Of a stretch of 45,646 nucleotides of DNA, positions 9,739-18,614 are shown piece by piece. The notes below the pieces were generated by a model that ran no database searches, was not told the origin of the DNA, and worked only from the letters and a program-made list of their open reading frames with translations. How positions within the stretch are numbered: the first letter of the stretch is position 1; every line of letters starts with the position of its first letter. The DNA is from Microcaldota archaeon. GTDB taxonomy: Archaea > Micrarchaeota > Micrarchaeia > Micrarchaeales > Micrarchaeaceae. Position numbers and translations under genes: made by a program. The stretch covers positions 1 through 45,646 of the forward strand of contig JASHRG010000043.1 of assembly GCA_030037495.1 (NCBI GenBank), read 5' to 3'.

Positions 9739-10137
9739 CTACTGCCTGCGGCTACCCCGCAGGGCAGCGTCGTAATGCCTTTGATGGTATTCTGACCATA
9801 ACGGGGCTCTAAGCTCATCATACCTCTTCTCTACTTCACGCCGCCTCTTACGTTCCCAGAAACTCATGCTGGCTAATTCCTCCTCTCGCTGCCTATCCAA
9901 CTCTCTAATTTTTTCATCGAACCCGATGAGCCATTGCCTGTCTTCTTCTGTGAATGCGAATCTAGGGGATTTAGGCGGCTTCGCGGGGTAATAGTCATGG
10001 CCTCCTTCGCCAAAGACCGGTATCATGGAAATGGCTCTAAAGCTTCTTAGCCATCCGCCAAGACCCGCAGTTGCATTACCTCGTCTTTGCATGCCCTGGT
10101 TCCTATCGCGTTCTGGCATCATTTCTAAACGAGCCAT
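9739..10137 (-). CDS. Hypothetical charged protein (132 aa), island cargo
   Basis: ORF with Arg/Glu-rich helix 'EELASMSFWERKRRREVEKRYDELR'. Confidence 0.55.
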   Translation of the reverse strand: MARLEMMPERDRNQGMQRRGNATAGLGGWLRSFRAISMIPVFGEGGHDYYPAKPPKSPRFAFTEEDRQWLIGFDEKIRELDRQREEELASMSFWERKRRREVEKRYDELRAPLWSEYHQRHYDAALRGSRRQ

Positions 10138-10249
10138 AATGGGCTGGAATTTTTCAGATATATAAATATTTTAATAGATACGACATTTGTTGGAAGTCTC
10201 GGGGTTGGCGGTCTCCCTTGCCAGGTATGCGCGGGTTTCAAAGCGATGA

Positions 10250-10280
10250 ACAAGATATTCAGGAACATAAACAGATGAGC
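10250..10280 (+). repeat. SDR gene 3' end, copy 2 (displaced)
   Basis: ACAAGATATTCAGGAACATAAACAGATGAGC, also encodes KIFRNINR-stop with synonymous codons. Confidence 0.8.
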
Positions 10281-10338
10281 TTGCTAAGTATTAGAAAGCC
10301 TATTTATACTCTTGTGAACAAATCCACTTGACCTTGGC

Positions 10339-10983
10339 ATGAACGAAATAGACACACTTGTTGTGATAGTAGCTGTTGTGCTGATAGCAGCTGTTGTTGT
10401 CCTGCTGCTCGGCTACCACCCAAGCAAGTTCGGAAGCATTATGAGCATAACAACAGCGCCAATACTGCTCATTGACCCGTCGCATGTGCCTCCTGGAACG
10501 CAGGCAATACTTGTAACATATTCCTCGCTAGGAGTTGAGAGCAACGGAGCCTGGCGCAACGCCACGGGAAGCGGGACCGTAAACCTCTTCACCGTAGAAA
10601 ACAACAGCAAGATACTGGGCTATGCGAACATAGCCACAGGTGCGGAGGTTGAAGCGGTAAGGATCAGCATAGACTCTGTCAAGATAAGGGTGAACGGCGC
10701 AACATATGCAGTGTCTGTGCCAAACCCGAACGTAATCGTTACGCTGGGAAGCAACTCGGTGATAGGCTCAAGGAGCGGAATCCTTGTTGACCTGCTGACT
10801 ACTGTCATAGCGCAGCCCGGGACAGTATTCCTCGGCCAGGGCGACCCTCCCGGCAACTACACAATGACGCCGGTTGTAAGGGCCATAGTGATAGGTGGCA
10901 TGGACAACATAACGAATACGTACATAAGCAACACGGTAAAGATTAACAGCACAGTAAAGGCAGAGATTGGGTTCCTTGTATAA
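10339..10983 (+). CDS. Membrane-anchored extracellular protein (single N-terminal TM)
   Basis: N-terminal hydrophobic helix 'LVVIVAVVLIAAVVVLLLGY' followed by Thr/Val/Asn-rich beta-type sequence. Confidence 0.65.
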   Translation: MNEIDTLVVIVAVVLIAAVVVLLLGYHPSKFGSIMSITTAPILLIDPSHVPPGTQAILVTYSSLGVESNGAWRNATGSGTVNLFTVENNSKILGYANIATGAEVEAVRISIDSVKIRVNGATYAVSVPNPNVIVTLGSNSVIGSRSGILVDLLTTVIAQPGTVFLGQGDPPGNYTMTPVVRAIVIGGMDNITNTYISNTVKINSTVKAEIGFLV

Positions 10984-11001
10984 CGCTTCCAGTCGATTAT
11001 C

Positions 11002-12342
11002 CTATAGTTGCCTGAGCGCCTCTATTGGCTCCAGCTTTGATGCCCTCCATGCTGGATACGCACCTGCAATCACGCTTACAAGTATCGCGACTATGAGAGC
11101 AGTCAGTATTGTTGATAGGGTGAAAACTGGCGTGAATGAGAGCGAGCCTGTGCCTGATGACGAGGTTGGCGCTGCGCCTCCTCCGCCGCCTCCAACAAAC
11201 ACCGCACCGCCGCCTCCTGCACCCGCCCCTCCCCTGAAGCTGCCGCCGCCAGTTGTGGCTGTTGTTGGTGCGCCTGATGTACCTGATGACGAGGCGCCGC
11301 TTGTCAGTGAGGCTAGTCCGTATGCTCCGCCTGCTCCGACGATTATTCCTGCGACCCCGCCAAAGAAACCTATTATCAGAGCCTGCACCACGAATATGGT
11401 AAGTATGTTGTGGTTCTTGAAGCCAACAGATTTCATTATTCCTATCTCGTGTATGTGCTCATAAACAGAGATCAGCATTATGTTCATTATGCCTATTGCA
11501 GCAACAAGCAGCGATATGCCTGCTATTAGGACAAGCAGCGTTGTTATGGAGCCTATAACGCTTGAAGCGGTCTGCGCTATCTCCTCTATTGATGTGACCC
11601 TGACGCTGCTCCCGAACACTGAGGTTATGCTGTTGGCAGTTGCAGAGACTGTGCTCTCGTTAGACGCCTTTACAAGTATGGTGTTGAAGGATGTCCTGTG
11701 CAGCAGCGTCTCCGCAGCCTGGAGCGACATCAGCACCCCGCTGTCAACAGATATTATGAACGATGAGGCGGTTGGCGCAAGTATTCCTACAACAGGAACG
11801 CTAATGCTTGTTGACGACCTGCCGCTGCTGATTGACAGAGTCACTGGTTGTCCGTTTGTGATCTCCTGGGAGCCTCCGCTGCTTGACGGGAACGCTATGT
11901 CGTACCCTACAACAGATTCAGGAGACACGGTGTCAGGGTACAGCGTGCCCTCGTACAGGCTTGCGTTCTTGCCAAAGAACGATGAGAGGTCCTGCGGGTC
12001 CATTCCTATTATGGTGACAGATGTATTCTCTGTGCCTGAGCGCAGTGTTGCCGAGCCAGTGAGCACAGGCAACGCAGTGGTAACGTTTGGCAGCGACTCC
12101 ATTTCCGCAACAGTAGCGGCCGTGAACCCTGAGCTTGATGTTCCTGCCGATGATACCAATATCGTTGTAGGGCCAAGGGACGAGAGCTCGCTTGATATGC
12201 TTGCGCTTATGCCCTCTGTAAGGGACACCAGAGCGACTATTGATGCCACTCCTATGACTACCATAACTATGGTCAATGCTGTCCTTACCTTTTTTTCCCG
12301 GAGGTCCTTATAGCTCAGGAATAGTATGTCGCTTAGGTTCAT
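11002..12342 (-). CDS. MacB/FtsX-type ABC transporter permease
   Basis: 'LREKKVRTALTIVMVVIGVASIVALVSL', 'GIMNIMLISVYEHIHEIGIMKSVGFKNHNI', 'AGAYPAWRASKLEPIEALR'. Confidence 0.9.
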   Translation of the reverse strand: MNLSDILFLSYKDLREKKVRTALTIVMVVIGVASIVALVSLTEGISASISSELSSLGPTTILVSSAGTSSSGFTAATVAEMESLPNVTTALPVLTGSATLRSGTENTSVTIIGMDPQDLSSFFGKNASLYEGTLYPDTVSPESVVGYDIAFPSSSGGSQEITNGQPVTLSISSGRSSTSISVPVVGILAPTASSFIISVDSGVLMSLQAAETLLHRTSFNTILVKASNESTVSATANSITSVFGSSVRVTSIEEIAQTASSVIGSITTLLVLIAGISLLVAAIGIMNIMLISVYEHIHEIGIMKSVGFKNHNILTIFVVQALIIGFFGGVAGIIVGAGGAYGLASLTSGASSSGTSGAPTTATTGGGSFRGGAGAGGGGAVFVGGGGGGAAPTSSSGTGSLSFTPVFTLSTILTALIVAILVSVIAGAYPAWRASKLEPIEALRQL

Positions 12343-12608
12343 TTGGCCCGCACCCTGCCCTTGTTCTTCGCCTTTTCCTTAATAAGCAGGTATGCCAGCA
12401 CTATGGCTATTATAAGCAGCACAACTATTATCGTTCCTAGTAAAGGGATCAGCAGCCCAAAACCAAAGCCAGCGCCAGGGGCGTGCGTGAACGGCCCGTT
12501 GTATGTGCCAGGTCTAGATGCGTTGTACTGCGCTGAAGTCTGCACCGAAACCGCTGCAAGTGCGATTGTTGAGACAAGAAGTGCTGCAAGCGCCTTTCTG
12601 GTGGTCAT
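12339..12608 (-). CDS. Small membrane protein in ABC exporter operon
   Basis: Signal-like N-terminus plus C-terminal TM; 4-bp start/stop overlaps with neighbours. Confidence 0.65.
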   Translation of the reverse strand: MTTRKALAALLVSTIALAAVSVQTSAQYNASRPGTYNGPFTHAPGAGFGFGLLIPLLGTIIVVLLIIAIVLAYLLIKEKAKNKGRVRAK

Positions 12609-13924
12609 TTGGACGCCCTCTTGTTCTTCCTCCTCTCTCTAATATAGAGATAGGAAACTGCTATTATGGCTATTACAAGAATTATGGGCAGGAATATCCC
12701 ACCTGCAAGGTATATGCCTGAGCCTCCTCCGCCTGCAGCGAACCTGCCGCCAGACGTGCCGCTTGAGCCGAACGCAGAAGTTCCAGAGCCTATGGTTACG
12801 CTCACATTGCTCATTACAGTAACATTCTGCCTCAATGGGTTCAGATAGTTGATCTTTATTGGGATCTTATAAGTTCCAGGCGTTATGCTGTTTGACGCCT
12901 GCAACGACAGGGTAACGGGCGCCTGCTCGTCAGCGCTTATGTCTCCCACATAAACAGGGTTCGAGCCGAATGCGCTGAAACCTGATGGCAGCACCGCGCC
13001 CACGCTTACAGCCGATGCTCCCGCTGTGCCTATGTCGGTAAGCACGAAAGACACCGATATTATACTTCCTGGCGTGGCGCTGGATGGCGTGACCGTAAGC
13101 CCTGATGTCGATAGGTCTATTGCGCCCACCGGTATAAGCGATGTGCTGTTCACCACCTGCTCTATCTTGCTGCTGTTGAAGAACGTTGCAGTTAGGTTGA
13201 ATGGGAACGACTCTATTGACGCGTTTCTAGATACGAAGATAGATGTACTTATGCGCTGCGACTGACCCGGTGTCAACGAGCCGAACTGCGCCTGGGAGCT
13301 ACCTATTATGGCTCCATCTATGCTCGGCACGGAGTAGTGCACGTAGACAGAGTTCAGCGTGGTGTTGCCTGTGTTTGTCACGTTTATTGAAAGGTTCTGT
13401 ATCTGCCCGGATGCGACTGTCTTTGGCTGTATGTTGACAGAGAGCGGCGATCCGCAGCTCTCTACTTCAAAAGTTATGTTCCTGCTTTCCTGGTCTTCAT
13501 AATACGTAAGATAATAGTAGTTTATCCCTACCTGGGCAGTTGTTAGCAGCGACGCATTGGCCGTTACAAACACCGGCAGCAAAACCATTATTGAGTTGAA
13601 TGAGCTCAGGCTTGGTATGAAGGCCGTGCCATTGCCCTCTGGGAGCAGCGACCTTGATGGCGAAACCGCGAGGTTGATGAACTGCATGTTTGTGTTCACC
13701 AAGTCTGTTATCCCTATACTAGGATTGTTGTTGCCTCCGTTGTAGACTATTATTGGTATGTAGTTTGTCAGACCTTTGCACAGAGTTGTAAGGTTGGAGC
13801 TTACACTGAATGTTGGCGGGTTTGGTATTGGGGATGGGCCGCTGAGGGTTGCGAATGACACTCCTGTTATCGCCATCAGCGCAAAAATCCCGATCAGGCC
13901 CATTGCCTTTACTTCTGTTTTCAT
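12605..13924 (-). CDS. Secreted CARDB/COG1361-like S-layer-type protein with C-terminal TM anchor
   Basis: 'PKTVASGQIQNLSINVTNTGNTTLNSVYVHYSVP' repeats; C-terminal TM and basic tail. Confidence 0.7.
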   Translation of the reverse strand: MKTEVKAMGLIGIFALMAITGVSFATLSGPSPIPNPPTFSVSSNLTTLCKGLTNYIPIIVYNGGNNNPSIGITDLVNTNMQFINLAVSPSRSLLPEGNGTAFIPSLSSFNSIMVLLPVFVTANASLLTTAQVGINYYYLTYYEDQESRNITFEVESCGSPLSVNIQPKTVASGQIQNLSINVTNTGNTTLNSVYVHYSVPSIDGAIIGSSQAQFGSLTPGQSQRISTSIFVSRNASIESFPFNLTATFFNSSKIEQVVNSTSLIPVGAIDLSTSGLTVTPSSATPGSIISVSFVLTDIGTAGASAVSVGAVLPSGFSAFGSNPVYVGDISADEQAPVTLSLQASNSITPGTYKIPIKINYLNPLRQNVTVMSNVSVTIGSGTSAFGSSGTSGGRFAAGGGGSGIYLAGGIFLPIILVIAIIAVSYLYIRERRKNKRASK

Positions 13925-14625
13925 GTCAATACCTCGTCCTTTTCCAGTTCTCCATCCTTTATGTGGATCACTCTATCGCAATGCCTTGTCAGGTCAACGT
14001 TGTGCGTTACCATCACTATCGTCACCTTCTGGTCCCTGCTTATGTGCCATAGCAGTTTTATAACATCCTCGCTTGACTTGCTGTCAAGGTTTCCGGTTGG
14101 CTCGTCTGCAAGCACCAGCGTGGGGTTGTTGACAAGCGCCCTTGCAACAGCCACCCTTTGCTGCTCGCCGCCGCTAAGCTGAGTTGGTTTAAGGCGCAGC
14201 CTTTGGCCCAAACCGAGGTATTCGAGCAGCTTGTCTGCCCTCTTCCTTCTCTCGACACCTGTCATGCCCGATACCATGAGCGGCAATTCCACATTGGCCT
14301 CCGCGTCCATGCCGTTCACAAGGTTGAATGCCTGGAAAACGAACCCGAGCTTTTTGTTCCTGAATTCCGCCAACTGGTCGCCGTCCATCTTTGCAGTCGG
14401 CACTCCATCTATGTAAAGCTCTCCACTTGTTGGCTTGTCTATTGTGCCAAGTATGTTCATGAGTGTTGACTTACCTGAGCCTGATGGACCAACTATTGCC
14501 GCGAATTCTCCCTTTTTGAGCGTGAATGAAACTCTATCAAGAGCCCTTACAGTAACGTCTCCTGACTTGTACGTCTTGCTTATGTTGCTGACCCTTACGG
14601 AATAGTTGCCGGTTGCCATGCACAT
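13921..14625 (-). CDS. ABC transporter ATP-binding protein (MacB/LolD type)
   Basis: 'GPSGSGKSTLMN', 'LSGGEQQRVAVARAL', 'LADEPTGNLD'. Confidence 0.93.
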   Translation of the reverse strand: MCMATGNYSVRVSNISKTYKSGDVTVRALDRVSFTLKKGEFAAIVGPSGSGKSTLMNILGTIDKPTSGELYIDGVPTAKMDGDQLAEFRNKKLGFVFQAFNLVNGMDAEANVELPLMVSGMTGVERRKRADKLLEYLGLGQRLRLKPTQLSGGEQQRVAVARALVNNPTLVLADEPTGNLDSKSSEDVIKLLWHISRDQKVTIVMVTHNVDLTRHCDRVIHIKDGELEKDEVLT

Positions 14626-14711
14626 CGCTTATAATGACTAGGCCCATCTATATTTGATACTATGGATTAATTTGCTTAAATAGGTTTTGTATGGTTTAGG
14701 TTTTTGTTAGG

Positions 14712-15356
14712 TTATTGGGGGAGCTTCTGGTCAACGCTCCTCCAAAGGTAGAGCGATGCGACTGATTTGTATGGTTCCCACTTTACAGATAGCTCTTCCA
14801 TGGTCTTTTTGTCTGGGCGGCCCCTTAGCTTGTACACCCTTTTCACTGCGTTCTGCAGGCCAAGGTCGTCCATTGCAAACACGTTGACCCTGAAAAGGCT
14901 GAACATCAGGAACATCTCCGCTGTCCAGCGCCCTATGCCGCGCACATCATCAAGTATTGCTATGACTTCCTCGTCAGGGAGCTCCCTCAAGCTCTCCAGG
15001 TCTAGCTCCTTTTTCTGTATGCGCTCGCAGAAATCCTTTATGTATGAGTACTTTTGCGGGGATATGCCGGCTCTCCTTGCCCTTTTCTCTGAAGTGGCGA
15101 GGAACTGCCTTGGCGTTGGTAGCCTTCCGTTGTAGAGCCCCTTGAATTTTTTTAGTATCGCGTCAGCTGCTGAGCCTGCTATCTGCTGGTATATGAATGT
15201 CTCGATTATCGCCTCGTATGGGTTTGATGGACCCCAGTTCGCCCTTATGACTCCGAGCTTTCCTATCACCCTTCCAAGAGCCCTGTCTCTTTTGCTGATG
15301 TGTGCCATTGCCTTTTTCCAAACCTTCCTGTCATTGAGCGACTCGTATTTTGTCAT
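14712..15356 (-). CDS. DNA-3-methyladenine glycosylase II-like (HhH-GPD)
   Basis: 'FIYQQIAGSAADAILKKFKGLY', 'VRGIGRWTAEMFLMFSLFRVNVFAMDDLGLQNAVKRVY'. Confidence 0.85.
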   Translation of the reverse strand: MTKYESLNDRKVWKKAMAHISKRDRALGRVIGKLGVIRANWGPSNPYEAIIETFIYQQIAGSAADAILKKFKGLYNGRLPTPRQFLATSEKRARRAGISPQKYSYIKDFCERIQKKELDLESLRELPDEEVIAILDDVRGIGRWTAEMFLMFSLFRVNVFAMDDLGLQNAVKRVYKLRGRPDKKTMEELSVKWEPYKSVASLYLWRSVDQKLPQ

Positions 15357-15367
15357 AGAATCATCTG

Positions 15368-16156
15368 TCAGTGTGCGTGCCTAGCCTTCGGGTCCCTCCA
15401 GTTGTGTATGGCTTTCTCATACCTTTCAAGGTTGTCTGTGGGCCAGAACTGCCCGTTCTTCAGCGGGTATGCGTATACGGGCTCCTTCTCCACAACCCTC
15501 TCAAACACGTCCTTCTCCAATGATACCTTCTCCTTATCAGGCATCATCTCGATTATCCTCTTGTTTATTATATATTCTCCGGTATTGATCAGCTTGCTTG
15601 GGGTTGTCTTAGGGTCAGGCTTCTCCACGAACCTTCTTATCCTTTCACCATCAAGCAGGACAACCCCATATCCTGTTACGTCTTCTTCCTCCTTTACCAG
15701 TATTGTTGCAAGCGCGTTGGTTTTCTTGTGCTGCCTGTACATACCTGCTAGGTCAAATTCTATCAGGGTGTCTCCGTTGACGCAGAGGAAGTCGTCTGCT
15801 TCCTTGCCCTTGAGCTTCTGGTATGCAAACCTTATCGCGCCCCCTGTCCCTAGGGGCCTGTCTTCTATGGCGTAGTCTATCCTGTGCTTCTTGTCAGTTT
15901 TGTCGAAGTGCTCAATTATCTTGTCTGCCTTGTAGCCTATTGACAAAACCACCTCTTCCACTCCGTAGTAGAAGAGCTCATCTACCAGGTGCTCGAGCAC
16001 AGCCTTGCCCTGCACAGGCACAAGCGGCTTTGGTATCTCGTATGTGAGGGGGCGAAGCCTGGTGCCCTCTCCACCTGAAAGTATTATTGCAAATTTCGGT
16101 ACATCTGGCATCAAATCAACCCATGCAATTGAGTGATAAGGACCGTCGCTTATCAT
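15368..16156 (-). CDS. NDP-sugar nucleotidyltransferase
   Basis: 'AIILSGGEGTRLRPLTYEIPKPLVPVQGKAVLEHLVDEL', 'NGDTL'. Confidence 0.9.
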   Translation of the reverse strand: MISDGPYHSIAWVDLMPDVPKFAIILSGGEGTRLRPLTYEIPKPLVPVQGKAVLEHLVDELFYYGVEEVVLSIGYKADKIIEHFDKTDKKHRIDYAIEDRPLGTGGAIRFAYQKLKGKEADDFLCVNGDTLIEFDLAGMYRQHKKTNALATILVKEEEDVTGYGVVLLDGERIRRFVEKPDPKTTPSKLINTGEYIINKRIIEMMPDKEKVSLEKDVFERVVEKEPVYAYPLKNGQFWPTDNLERYEKAIHNWRDPKARHAH

Positions 16157-16167
16157 GCGGTTCGAAT

Positions 16168-16893
16168 CTATTTATACGTTTGCCCGCGCTTTCGCCCGTG
16201 GCGCATTGCGCTCTTCACAGAGTCAAGCCTGTCAAAAGTTCCCATGTCCTTCGCGTATTCGTTTGTCACGAATCCGTAGATCTTCCCGGTCTTAACAAGG
16301 CGCGGAAGCACCTCCTTCTCAAGGCTGCTCCTTCCATCTGGTATCTTGCTTATGATTCCTGCATCAAACACGTATATCGATGCGTTTGTGAGCCTGCTCT
16401 GCAGCGGTGTTCCTGGCTTTGGCTTGCCCAGGAAGCCCACCACCCTCTTGCTCCTATCGAGTTTTACAAGGTCGCTGTCATACGGGTGGCTTGACTCGTG
16501 GACAACAAGGGTTGCGAGAGCGCCCTTCAATTGATGGAATTTGATGAGCTTCTCGAGGTTAACCCTGAACATTATGTCACCTGAGAGCACGAGGAACCTC
16601 GAATCTATGAATCTTCTTGCGTTCCTTATCGCGCCTCCTGTTCCCAGAAGTCTCCTTTCAACAGTGTACTTTATCTTCACGCCAAACTTTGAGCCGTTCC
16701 CGAACCTCTTTCTTATCATTTCGTGCTTGTAGCCTGTGCACATCACTATCTCATTTACTCCGTACTTTTTGAGCTCGATTATCTGATGCTCGACTATAGG
16801 CTTCCCGCTTATCGGCACAAGAGCCTTTGGTATCTTGTAGGTAAGCGGGCGCAGCCTTGTGCCCCTGCCTCCGCAAAGTATCAGCGCCTTCAT
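16168..16893 (-). CDS. NDP-sugar nucleotidyltransferase (paralogue)
   Basis: 'ALILCGGRGTRLRPLTYKIPKALVPISGKPIVEHQIIEL', 'LSGDIMF'. Confidence 0.9.
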   Translation of the reverse strand: MKALILCGGRGTRLRPLTYKIPKALVPISGKPIVEHQIIELKKYGVNEIVMCTGYKHEMIRKRFGNGSKFGVKIKYTVERRLLGTGGAIRNARRFIDSRFLVLSGDIMFRVNLEKLIKFHQLKGALATLVVHESSHPYDSDLVKLDRSKRVVGFLGKPKPGTPLQSRLTNASIYVFDAGIISKIPDGRSSLEKEVLPRLVKTGKIYGFVTNEYAKDMGTFDRLDSVKSAMRHGRKRGQTYK

Positions 16894-17486
16894 TTAGACG
16901 CCTTCATTGATTTTATCATCTCGGCAGCCTCGAGAAGGTTTCCTGCAACGAAATCTGGCTTTGCCTGGAACGCTCGCTTGTCCTCCGTACTAGGATCACC
17001 AACCTGTATGGACCTGAAGCCGGGATACTTCTTTGCCGCGTTCTCCCCGGTCTGTATGTCCCGCGAAGTGTTGCCTATCATGAATGATGCCGGCATGTCT
17101 ATCCCAAAGCGCTCTTTCGCCTGCTCAAGCATTCCAATTTTCGGTTTCCTGCAATTGCAGTCTATCTTGTACTTTGGGATCTCGCCGGGAAACCCCTTTT
17201 CCGGGTGATGCGGGCAGTAGTAGACCGCGTCCACAACAGCGCCCTGACTCTTTAGCTCCTCCACTATCATGCGGTTTATGCCCTTGACTACCTCTTCTGT
17301 GCAGAAGCCCTTTGCTATCTGCGGCTGGTTGGTCACTATAATCACATACATTTTCATTTTGTTTAGCATCTTGATGCCTTTTGCAGAGAAGCCAAAAATC
17401 TCAACCTTCCTTGCATCGCAAAGATCTGGCACGTCCCTTATTATTACCCCGTCCCTGTCCAAGAACGCCGCCCGGTTCCTCATCAA
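16890..17486 (-). CDS. HAD hydrolase, GmhB-like (histidinol/heptose bisphosphate phosphatase family)
   Basis: 'AAFLDRDGVIIRDV', 'VTNQPQIAKG', 'YYCPHHPEKG...CNCRKPKIGMLEQA', 'MIGNTSRDIQTG'. Confidence 0.88.
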   Translation of the reverse strand: MMRNRAAFLDRDGVIIRDVPDLCDARKVEIFGFSAKGIKMLNKMKMYVIIVTNQPQIAKGFCTEEVVKGINRMIVEELKSQGAVVDAVYYCPHHPEKGFPGEIPKYKIDCNCRKPKIGMLEQAKERFGIDMPASFMIGNTSRDIQTGENAAKKYPGFRSIQVGDPSTEDKRAFQAKPDFVAGNLLEAAEMIKSMKASK

Positions 17487-17543
17487 AAAACCTGATCACT
17501 AGTTTCTTTCTGCAGTTGGTATTTATTAGTAGCGTGCAACCTG

Positions 17544-18518
17544 CTAAGGAGTTGTGTACGAAAATGCCCAGTTTGTCGTATAGAGTATGCTGTTCGCGTA
17601 TCCGTTGTCGCCAAGGCCGCTGTAATCGTTTGTATCCCCGTTGAGTGGCCACCACGCAACAAGGTTCTGGAGGTCCACTGGGGGCGCGCCTATCCCAGCC
17701 AAGTACTGCTGGTATATCGCTGCCGATGAGAGCGATGTGTTGTATATTTGTATGTTGGCTATGTTGCCGTTGAAGTAAGCTGGAGCGCTGCTCAGCCCGC
17801 TTGAGCCCACGAAGACGTTGCTAGAGCTCGGTGTTGTGCTCACCGGATTGCTAAGCCCGCCGAACTGCGCAAACTGCTGGCCGTTGACGTACCACGTGGC
17901 TGAGCTTTTCGCAAATACCAAAACCAGGTAGATGAACTTCCCTGCTGACACAGGCCCTGTGTTGCTGTATGAACCGCCTCCAAGGTTGCTGTGGAACATC
18001 GACTTTGTGTCATAGTACTCAAGATTCGGCACGTTGTACGTTGAGTAGGAACCTGCTGCGCTTCCTGGATCTACTAGATATATGCTGAGCGGAGCTGTAG
18101 CAGACACAGAGTTGCCAAGCGCGAATAAGATCGGATATGCTGAGGTCTGCACCTGGGCTACGTCCAGCCAGAATGAAACGGTGAACCTGCCAGTGGAGCT
18201 GGGGAAGTTTAGCAGGGAGTTTGTTGGGCTGTAGAAGCCAACGTAGCCGCCGCTTGATGATGTGAAGTTGGTTATGTACTCGGGAAGGCCAGCACATTCC
18301 CCAGTTAGGGAGAACTGCGTAGTATACGCGTTTATCGCCCTTGACACATAGCACGCACCCGGGGTTATCTTTGGCGTGTATGTGCTTGAGGTAAAGACTC
18401 CGAGCTGGTAGAGTATCACAAGAACGACTGCTATGATAAGGAATGCCCAGGAGTGCGTTATCAGGTATTCGATCGCACTCTGCGCTTGCCTGTTCTTAGC
18501 GTTTACAGTTTTTGCCAC
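17544..18518 (-). CDS. Secreted LamG/concanavalin-like domain protein with class III (pilin-like) signal peptide
   Basis: 'RQAQSAIEYLITHSWAFLIIAVVLVILYQLG'; 'FTVSFWLDVAQ', 'ATWYVNGQQFAQFG', 'IANIQIYNTSLS'. Confidence 0.8.
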   Translation of the reverse strand: MAKTVNAKNRQAQSAIEYLITHSWAFLIIAVVLVILYQLGVFTSSTYTPKITPGACYVSRAINAYTTQFSLTGECAGLPEYITNFTSSSGGYVGFYSPTNSLLNFPSSTGRFTVSFWLDVAQVQTSAYPILFALGNSVSATAPLSIYLVDPGSAAGSYSTYNVPNLEYYDTKSMFHSNLGGGSYSNTGPVSAGKFIYLVLVFAKSSATWYVNGQQFAQFGGLSNPVSTTPSSSNVFVGSSGLSSAPAYFNGNIANIQIYNTSLSSAAIYQQYLAGIGAPPVDLQNLVAWWPLNGDTNDYSGLGDNGYANSILYTTNWAFSYTTP

Positions 18519-18614
18519 GAATACCTAAGCTCTAACAATGAATATAAACATTTCCGAATGCCATGCTTTGTAATCACTTTTATTAAGCTTTGTTTGCGTA
18601 TAACTACCGATGCA

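Larger units (their letters stand above)
8604..10280. mobile_element. Insertion at the SDR 3' end bounded by KIFRNINR-stop direct repeats
   Basis: 1677-bp offset between copies at 8573 and 10250; two unrelated minus-strand genes between. Confidence 0.6.

Noticed and set aside
11150-11330. Gly/Ala-rich repetitive tract in the ABC permease as a microsatellite or second DGR-type variable region
   Set aside because: Low-complexity periplasmic loop of codon repeats; no matching template repeat and no adenine-specific pattern.
11480-12313. 277-aa plus-strand ORF antisense to the ABC permease
   Set aside because: The minus-strand frame encodes a clear MacB/FtsX permease with 4-bp operon overlaps; the plus ORF is a compositional shadow.
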